Positions 5,355 to 9,372 of a stretch of 9,372 nt of DNA are shown one piece after another (the stretch's first letter is position 1; each line of letters starts with the position of its first letter). Under the pieces are notes generated by a model. That model was not told where the DNA came from. It searched no databases and saw nothing but the letters and a program-made list of their open reading frames with translations. The DNA comes from Chitinivibrionales bacterium (GTDB taxonomy: Bacteria > Fibrobacterota > Chitinivibrionia > Chitinivibrionales > WJMI01): assembly GCA_014729595.1 (NCBI GenBank), contig WJJU01000142.1, positions 1 through 9,372 on the forward strand, given 5' to 3'. Position numbers and translations under genes: made by a program.

Positions 5355-6593
5355 TCAGCCTCGATTTTCTATGTATGACCGTTGCTCTTCCGTGCATCGA
5401 AGATAACACTCATTGATTTCAGCAGCAGTTCTTTTGGGGCGGAAAAAATGAGATTCGGAGGAAGTTAATATGCTTTTTCCGTTTAGTACGTGTTTGTAAA
5501 CGCTTCCTGTTTGTGCGGCGATTGCTCCGGACCAAGACAGATCACCATTTGCCTTAGCTCGTACTGATACCGACATTTTTTCGGCAAGAATAGGATCACG
5601 GCCAATCCTCAGCATAGCTTCCGCAAGAGCTTTCGGGGCCCCCGGTGCTACCAACAACCCGTCTTCACCATGCCTGAGAACCTCCGGAATGGCTCCGACG
5701 CGTGTAGCGACAACGGGCTTGCCGAAAGAAAAGGCGATGTTTAATGGGCTGGACTGGCTGGCCTCGATATAGGGTATTATTACCATAGTGCACTGATAAT
5801 GGAGCATTACCAAATCAGAAAAGCTTATATATTTATTGTGTACTTCGACATTAGGCAAGTTGTGACACCGTTCCTCAAAACGGTCGAGTTCCGGTCCCTT
5901 ACCGGCAATGACCACTCTGAATGCGGGGAGCCGGGAATATATGATCTCCGCGGCATCGAGCAAAACATGTAAGCCTTTGTAGCGTCGCATCCTTCCAAAA
6001 AGTAGAGCCGTCGGTACTTTAGCCGGTTCATAAGATTTGGAATGTTGGCAATGCAAATATATGTCATTGTTTCCCCGTGGAATGACAAAAACCTTTTTGG
6101 GCTCTATTGCCAAGTTATGGGAAAGCTTCGATGCAATTTGTTTCCCATGTACTATGATTGCTCTTGAAGAATCAATAAGACGAATAAATGATTGTACAGT
6201 CCTCAATTCGGCGTTGTCTCCAGGGTGAAATTGGGCGTCATGCACTGTTGTTACGACGGGTATCCCAAAAAGGCTTATTATTCGACTAATCAACATGGGC
6301 TGCTTACTGTAGCCTGCGCCGGCAATGTGCACTACCTGGCTGCGATGCATAAATATTTGGGCTATAGTACCCACGAACTGAAGGAAATGCCGAATATCTC
6401 TTTTAGATGAATATGAATGATTTGTATGATAGGTTAGACGAGGGTTCTGCAGAAACTTCGGCACTTCTCGGCGAATTTCTTGACCCTCGGGCGGTCCAAC
6501 AGCTATGGCGACATGGTGGCCGGATTCGGCCAGCCCCTTGGCAAGTTGCACTGAGTATATTCCATTTGCCATAGCAACTATAAAAATTCTCAT
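5355..6593 (-). CDS. GT4-family glycosyltransferase, variant without the second catalytic-motif Glu
   Basis: This 412-residue GT-B glycosyltransferase probably adds a sugar to a surface-polysaccharide intermediate. The N-terminal lobe begins MRIFIVAMANGIYSVQLAKG (1-20) and has TVHDAQFHPGD (116-126). The donor lobe has FGRMRRYKGLHVLLDAA (199-215), VVIAGKGPE (227-235) and PYIEASQSSPLNIAFSFGKP (274-293). In that last motif the usual E-x7-E is E277-x7-N285. I recall a GT4 subgroup with E-A-[ST]-Q-S at this place that also lacks the second Glu, so the protein may be active. I start at the ATG at 6593; a TTG one codon earlier is also open. The ribosome binding site is weak (GAGG on minus at 6608-6605, 11 bases away). 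The gene follows the acetyltransferase gene by 87 bases on the same strand, so the two are probably co-transcribed. Residues after about 370 are polar and unassigned. Confidence 0.88.
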   Translation of the reverse strand: MRIFIVAMANGIYSVQLAKGLAESGHHVAIAVGPPEGQEIRREVPKFLQNPRLTYHTNHSYSSKRDIRHFLQFVGTIAQIFMHRSQVVHIAGAGYSKQPMLISRIISLFGIPVVTTVHDAQFHPGDNAELRTVQSFIRLIDSSRAIIVHGKQIASKLSHNLAIEPKKVFVIPRGNNDIYLHCQHSKSYEPAKVPTALLFGRMRRYKGLHVLLDAAEIIYSRLPAFRVVIAGKGPELDRFEERCHNLPNVEVHNKYISFSDLVMLHYQCTMVIIPYIEASQSSPLNIAFSFGKPVVATRVGAIPEVLRHGEDGLLVAPGAPKALAEAMLRIGRDPILAEKMSVSVRAKANGDLSWSGAIAAQTGSVYKHVLNGKSILTSSESHFFRPKRTAAEINECYLRCTEEQRSYIENRG

Positions 6594-6633
6594 CAAACAC
6601 CCGTCCTCATTTCTGGTGATTTCGTCCTATTTG

Positions 6634-6648
6634 TTACCCGATGGGTAA
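6634..6648 (-). repeat. Intercistronic hairpin
   Basis: TTACCC (6634-6639) and GGGTAA (6643-6648) form a tight 6-bp stem with a 3-base loop, between the acetyltransferase and glycosyltransferase genes. There is no T tract. It may influence mRNA processing or relative expression of the two cistrons. Confidence 0.4.
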
Positions 6649-6665
6649 TCGCGCTTTTGCCATTG

Positions 6666-6679
6666 AAGCAATTTTGCTT
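6666..6679. repeat. 14-bp palindrome just after the acetyltransferase stop
   Basis: AAGCAATTTTGCTT is AAGCAA, TT, TTGCTT, with exact reverse-complement arms, ending 1 base from the stop codon at 6681-6683. The loop is too small for a good RNA hairpin at full pairing, and the minus strand has no following T tract. Confidence 0.35.
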
Positions 6680-6680
6680 G

Positions 6681-7778
6681 CTAATACTGACGGAAAAAAA
6701 GAAACTCATAGTCACTGTCCGCCGGTGTAGCATACCACTTCTCCGGATTGTAGTAAAGGTCCTTTTCTTCTTCATTGCCGTCTATGCGGCCGCCGACCAG
6801 TATGTGTTTGACCGGCTTAGGCAGATAACCGTACTTCCGTAGTGTTTCGTCAAAGATTGCGTGGTTTGTCTTGAGAGTCATTACAATACCCGTTCCATTG
6901 AGTTTGGCTTGGGTATGAAGAAAGTCCAGCATGAAGGAATATTGGCCGCCTGAAGGGTCGCATGAGCAGCACTCACATAGTATGATCGCTTTACGGCCGA
7001 AAGCTTGGGTATGCCGATACACCATATAGCCAACTATCGTATCGCTGCCGTCGAGGGCAAGATACATTTCATAGTTAAGAGGAGCTTCTGCAAATCGCCA
7101 ATTGAGGAATTCACGATTCCGTATGCCTATACACTCAAATCGCCTCCCGAATTCATTACAGAATGCATCTATAGCATCCGGAAATCTGTTAATTTCCAAC
7201 ATCTTAATGTCTTTGGCTTTTCGTGGAACTCGCACATTGGTATATATCGATAAAGCCTTGCGCCATAAATATGAAAGAATTTTACTTAAAATGGGTAACA
7301 ACTTCTTTTTTGATATAGGTATAGTTGGATCATATATAAGAACCATTCTAATTGGCTCAAGGCTTTTCATCGATTGTCGACCGGTGAACTTGGCGGTTAT
7401 TTTTTCGAATAATCCGAAATTGCGAAAATTGCCGCCACCTACTAAAAGCTGAACTTCTGCAAGATGATTGCGAACTAATCTGATTCCGGCTCCACGGTAA
7501 TCCGGCAGCACAATGGTATCCATGCAATAGCAGCCTTTGAATACTTTGGAGCCAATTCGGAAGTCATTAGGGATCGCTCCATTGTACCCTGCTATTATCC
7601 CGTTTTTTACGATAACGTGCGAAATCTGTCCGTCATTTTCCGCAATTGTATCTCGGCTATGTTTCCAATCCCAGAATAGCTTTTGAGTTTGACATGCTTC
7701 TTCACCCCAAACTTTCAAAAAAATATTTAATACTTCTTCTTTATCATCTTGCTCATAAATTCGTGTACCATCCTTCAT
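6681..7778 (-). CDS. GNAT-type N-acetyltransferase of a polysaccharide locus (two-lobed)
   Basis: This 365-residue protein resembles the large GNAT-like acyltransferases common in exopolysaccharide clusters. Lobe 1 holds LFWDWKHSRD (34-43) and an acetyl-CoA-binding motif A candidate, MDTIVLPDYRGAGIRLVRN (86-104). Lobe 2 repeats the entry motif as EFLNWRFAEAPLNY (223-236), followed by GSDTIVGYMVYR (244-255). The C-terminus LYYNPEKWYATPADSD (341-356) is a tail I associate with this group. Likely roles are N-acetylation of an amino sugar or decoration of the polymer; the substrate cannot be told. I start at the ATG at 7778 because GAGGAG (minus, 7794-7789) lies 10 bases before it. The TTG at 7796 overlaps that site, so it is a poor start. 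The gene leads a minus-strand operon with the GT4 gene 87 bases downstream. A FemAB-like or purely structural two-lobe fold is possible. Confidence 0.72.
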   Translation of the reverse strand: MKDGTRIYEQDDKEEVLNIFLKVWGEEACQTQKLFWDWKHSRDTIAENDGQISHVIVKNGIIAGYNGAIPNDFRIGSKVFKGCYCMDTIVLPDYRGAGIRLVRNHLAEVQLLVGGGNFRNFGLFEKITAKFTGRQSMKSLEPIRMVLIYDPTIPISKKKLLPILSKILSYLWRKALSIYTNVRVPRKAKDIKMLEINRFPDAIDAFCNEFGRRFECIGIRNREFLNWRFAEAPLNYEMYLALDGSDTIVGYMVYRHTQAFGRKAIILCECCSCDPSGGQYSFMLDFLHTQAKLNGTGIVMTLKTNHAIFDETLRKYGYLPKPVKHILVGGRIDGNEEEKDLYYNPEKWYATPADSDYEFLFFRQY

Positions 7779-7788
7779 CGTTATCAAG

Positions 7789-7794
7789 CTCCTC
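7789..7794 (-). promoter_or_regulatory. Ribosome binding site of the acetyltransferase, decides its start
   Basis: The plus strand reads CTCCTC, giving GAGGAG on the minus strand 10 bases before the ATG at 7778. It overlaps the alternative TTG at 7796-7794 and argues against that start. Confidence 0.6.
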
Positions 7795-7826
7795 AATATC
7801 TGAAATATTTTGAATAGGGTATTATA

Positions 7827-7844
7827 AACAAATATTTATTTGTT
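7827..7844. repeat. 18-bp palindrome, operator candidate
   Basis: AACAAATATTTATTTGTT consists of AACAAATA and TATTTGTT, exact reverse complements around TT. It lies 49-66 bases upstream of the acetyltransferase start, where a regulator could act. It overlaps the first copy of the TTTGTTAG direct repeat. Confidence 0.5.
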
Positions 7845-7857
7845 AGATCTTTGTTAG
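7839..7857 (-). repeat. 11-bp-period direct repeat (TTTGTTAG twice), Pho-box-like
   Basis: TTTGTTAG occurs at 7839-7846 and again at 7850-7857, exactly one helical turn apart. On the minus strand it reads CTAACA, AAGAT, CTAACA, then AA. This is the layout of PhoB/PhoP boxes: paired hexamers in an 11-bp period, with Bacillus PhoP preferring TTAACA-like words. It lies 61-79 bases before the acetyltransferase start. Binding is conjecture. Confidence 0.4.
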
Positions 7858-7982
7858 CACTTTATAAGATTTAAATACCAAAAGCTCAGTAACCAAGATT
7901 ATTGCATTTTCAAATGGGGCACATCTTAATGTATGAACACTTGCGGAGCAACCCGTTCGTTTTCTTTTTTTTCTTAGATTTA

Positions 7983-7993
7983 TGGGGTAGCAT
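7983..7993 (+). promoter_or_regulatory. ops-like element in the leader of the polysaccharide export gene
   Basis: TGGGGTAGCAT ends in GGTAGCAT, which matches the GGTAGCNT core of the ops consensus fully. It shares GGGGTAGC with the element upstream of the glycosyltransferase. It lies 163 bases before the ATG at 8156 and just after a T-rich tract. Confidence 0.3.
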
Positions 7994-8012
7994 TATCCAA
8001 TGAATGGCGTAT

Positions 8013-8022
8013 TATGATCATA
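8013..8022. repeat. 10-bp perfect palindrome TATGATCATA
   Basis: It reads the same on both strands and lies 134-143 bases before the export-protein start. It is possibly an operator half of a pair with the palindrome at 8048-8058; centre-to-centre distance is about 35 bp. Confidence 0.35.
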
Positions 8023-8047
8023 GGCATCACTAATACTTAATTGTTGA

Positions 8048-8058
8048 TGCATAATGCA
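8048..8058. repeat. Palindrome TGCAT-A-ATGCA
   Basis: Five-base arms are exact reverse complements around one A. Outer bases ATTG (8040-8043) and CAAT (8057-8060) add partial symmetry. It lies about 100 bases before the export gene, a typical position for an operator or promoter. Confidence 0.35.
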
Positions 8059-8145
8059 ATTCTCATTCTCTCTAACCTTACTCACATGGTATTCTAACAC
8101 ATTCCAAACAAAACAACTGTATTTTTAAGAATTCTGCTAAACATC

Positions 8146-8150
8146 GAGGT
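8146..8150 (+). promoter_or_regulatory. Ribosome binding site of the export protein
   Basis: GAGGT at 8146-8150 is followed by ATATA and the ATG at 8156. The spacing fits and supports this start, which also opens directly into the signal peptide. Confidence 0.6.
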
Positions 8151-8155
8151 ATATA

Positions 8156-9202
8156 ATGCCGGGCAAAACCCTTACTAAGCAAAAATATGAAATTAAATGG
8201 CGCACAACGGTATTGCTCCTCTTCTGCATTACCTGTTTACCCATTTGCCTGAGTTGTTGTGCATCGGGCTTTGTGATCCGTGAGGAACGGGTTTATTCAG
8301 ATACTATTGATTTCACTGTGGGGAGCTATGTGCTTGGCCCCGGGGACGTAGTAAGGGCATCATTCAGGCCGGCCCTATCAGGTATTGATGGTGGTAGTTA
8401 TCAATTGGAGCAGGGCGATGCCGTCAAAATCGAGTTCTATTCAAATCCCGAGCTTAACCGCGAGACAACGATTCTTCCGGATGGTATGGTGAATGTCCCG
8501 CCGAAGGGGACAATCAGGGCCGGCGGATTAACTCCCGCTGAACTGGCGGATACTATAAGTAGGCATTTTGCTGAAGTTATCCGTGAGCCTTCGGTTTATG
8601 TAACTCCTATGGCCTATCAACAAGCCGCAGAGGATCTTATGCGATCCATTACCGGCACCGATAGAAACGATGTGCAAGTAGCTGTAGGTCCTGACGGCAT
8701 TCTACGATTTCCTTTTTTGGACACGCTGCATGTCATGGGAATGGATTTCGCCGTTCTCGAGCAAAAAGCCGACAGCATTTTGCATGAAAGGTATCCGTCA
8801 CTAAATATTTCTCTGACTTTAGCTGAGGCAAAAAATAATAATGTATATGTGTTTGGAGAAGTAAGTGATCCGGGTACATATCCTTTGGCTACGATTCGCA
8901 CACTTGTCCATGCTCTTGCGGAAGCTGGAGTTGATATGGATGTGGCGGGACTACGCTCGGTACTGGTGATTAGCCGCACGGAAGACGGCAAGCCGCTCAA
9001 GCGGATTGTAGATGTGAGGAGAATTCTCCGAAGAGGAAATGTCACAGAGGATCTATTTTTGAGACAATTTGATGTCATTTTTGTCCCCAAAACAGCTATC
9101 GCAAAAGCTAACCTTTTTATTCGTCAGTATATATCAAATATGATTCCGCCGATTTTTAGGATTGCCATTGGAGCACAATACGATCTGGCGACATTGGAAT
9201 AA
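8156..9202 (+). CDS. Polysaccharide export outer-membrane lipoprotein (Wza family, PES and SLBB domains)
   Basis: This 348-residue protein has a basic N-terminus, a hydrophobic signal segment (about 18-35) and a lipobox-like LSCC (32-35), with lipidation most likely on Cys35 or Cys34. Members form the outer-membrane channel for capsule or exopolysaccharide. The PES domain has GSYQLEQGDAVKIEF (80-94), LPDGMVNVP (107-115), GLTPAELADTI (124-134) and REPSVYVTP (143-151). A second, weaker PES-like unit runs from about 171 to 224, with GPDGILRFPFLDTLHV (178-193). An SLBB domain follows, with NNVYVFGEVSDPGTYPL (228-244) and LVHALAEAGV (250-259). The C-terminal segment (about 320-340) may be the membrane-spanning helix of the Wza type. 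The protein is close to usual Wza length. Odd feature: the domain-opening motif appears twice, at 57-70 and 80-94. The probable co-polymerase gene follows after 51 bases, so the two are probably one operon. Confidence 0.9.
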   Translation: MPGKTLTKQKYEIKWRTTVLLLFCITCLPICLSCCASGFVIREERVYSDTIDFTVGSYVLGPGDVVRASFRPALSGIDGGSYQLEQGDAVKIEFYSNPELNRETTILPDGMVNVPPKGTIRAGGLTPAELADTISRHFAEVIREPSVYVTPMAYQQAAEDLMRSITGTDRNDVQVAVGPDGILRFPFLDTLHVMGMDFAVLEQKADSILHERYPSLNISLTLAEAKNNNVYVFGEVSDPGTYPLATIRTLVHALAEAGVDMDVAGLRSVLVISRTEDGKPLKRIVDVRRILRRGNVTEDLFLRQFDVIFVPKTAIAKANLFIRQYISNMIPPIFRIAIGAQYDLATLE

Positions 9203-9253
9203 GCTGTACCGACGTTTTCGTTGTAATTAGACATTTGTGGACCGGAAACAAGC

Positions 9254-9372
9254 ATGATACATAATCAAGTGCGCACATTGCGGGATTTTCTCCGTATTTG
9301 GTTTTACTGGAAACGACAGGCGTTCATTGCCGGTACCGTAATTGTTTTAATGGTGATAATGCATGTCTACAC
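9254..9372 (+). CDS. N-terminus of a probable Wzz/GumC-like chain-length determinant, partial
   Basis: From the ATG at 9254 the frame stays open to the window end (39 complete codons). The start reads MIHNQVRTLRDFLRIWFYWK, followed by a hydrophobic stretch from about residue 23 (AFIAGTVIVLMVIMHVY). This is the shape of polysaccharide co-polymerases: a short cytoplasmic lead, then the first membrane helix. These proteins set polymer length and, with the export lipoprotein encoded just upstream, bridge the envelope. GGAA at 9244-9247 is a modest ribosome binding site 6 bases before the start. The position after a Wza-type gene is the main support, since only the first helix is visible. A kinase domain at the C-terminus, as in Wzc, cannot be judged here. 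Confidence 0.6.
   Translation, partial: MIHNQVRTLRDFLRIWFYWKRQAFIAGTVIVLMVIMHVY

Larger units (their letters stand above)
7797..8155. other. AT-rich divergent promoter region of two polysaccharide operons
   Basis: No gene is supported. The region should hold the promoters of the minus-strand acetyltransferase operon and the plus-strand export operon. It contains an 18-bp palindrome (7827-7844), overlapping direct repeats in an 11-bp period (7839-7857), a T-rich tract (7960-7975), an ops-like word (7983-7993) and palindromes at 8013-8022 and 8048-8058. No promoter stood out enough to place. Confidence 0.55.

Noticed and set aside
7959..7976. T-rich tract as a Rho-independent terminator on plus
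   Set aside because: Only a 4-bp stem (TTGC-GGA-GCAA) precedes it and no gene on plus ends upstream.
7931..8005. Possible leader peptide of 24 codons (MYEHLRSNPFVFFFFLDLWG, then SIIQ) spanning the T-rich tract and ops-like word
   Set aside because: There is no ribosome binding site before the ATG, and the Phe run simply reflects the T tract.
8126..8139. TAAGAATTCTGCTA resembling the RcsAB box (11 of 14 positions)
   Set aside because: It lies only 16 bases before the start codon and the RcsAB system is enterobacterial; the AT-rich setting makes a chance match likely.

Overview
The window looks like chromosomal DNA of a Gram-negative (diderm) bacterium. It encodes HflK-type inner-membrane SPFH proteins, an alkaline phosphatase with a Sec signal peptide, and a Wza-type outer-membrane polysaccharide export lipoprotein followed by the start of a probable chain-length determinant. 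Nothing seen fixes the phylum. The moderate GC and the insertion-bearing SPFH protein are compatible with a Planctomycetes- or FCB-like lineage, but this is a guess.

The layout falls into two parts. The left part (1-3503) reads as ordinary core sequence and is visibly more GC-rich. It holds the last 27 codons of an upstream SPFH gene, then a full second SPFH gene (105-1328). A roughly 400-base gene-free stretch follows, and then a convergent alkaline phosphatase gene on the minus strand (1827-3503) with two tandem terminator-like hairpins behind it.

The right part (about 3780-9372) is AT-rich and is the edge of a surface-polysaccharide locus. It contains a plus-strand GT4 glycosyltransferase (4082-5224) behind a long structured leader. 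Next come a minus-strand pair, a two-lobed GNAT-type acetyltransferase (6681-7778) followed by a second GT4 enzyme (5355-6593). After a divergent AT-rich promoter region come a plus-strand polysaccharide export protein (8156-9202) and the N-terminus of a probable Wzz/GumC-like protein (9254 to the window end).

A coherent reading is that the two glycosyltransferases build a repeat unit, the acetyltransferase decorates it or a sugar precursor, and the export protein and co-polymerase assemble and export the polymer. The phosphatase and SPFH genes appear to be unrelated neighbours.

The most interesting signals are non-coding. The leaders of both plus-strand polysaccharide genes carry the same GGGGTAGC word, which resembles the ops element read by RfaH/NusG-type antiterminators. 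The first leader also contains a fold with three helices meeting at a junction. The minus-strand operon has an 11-bp-period direct repeat beside an 18-bp palindrome upstream. No mobile element, CRISPR array, tRNA or rRNA was seen.
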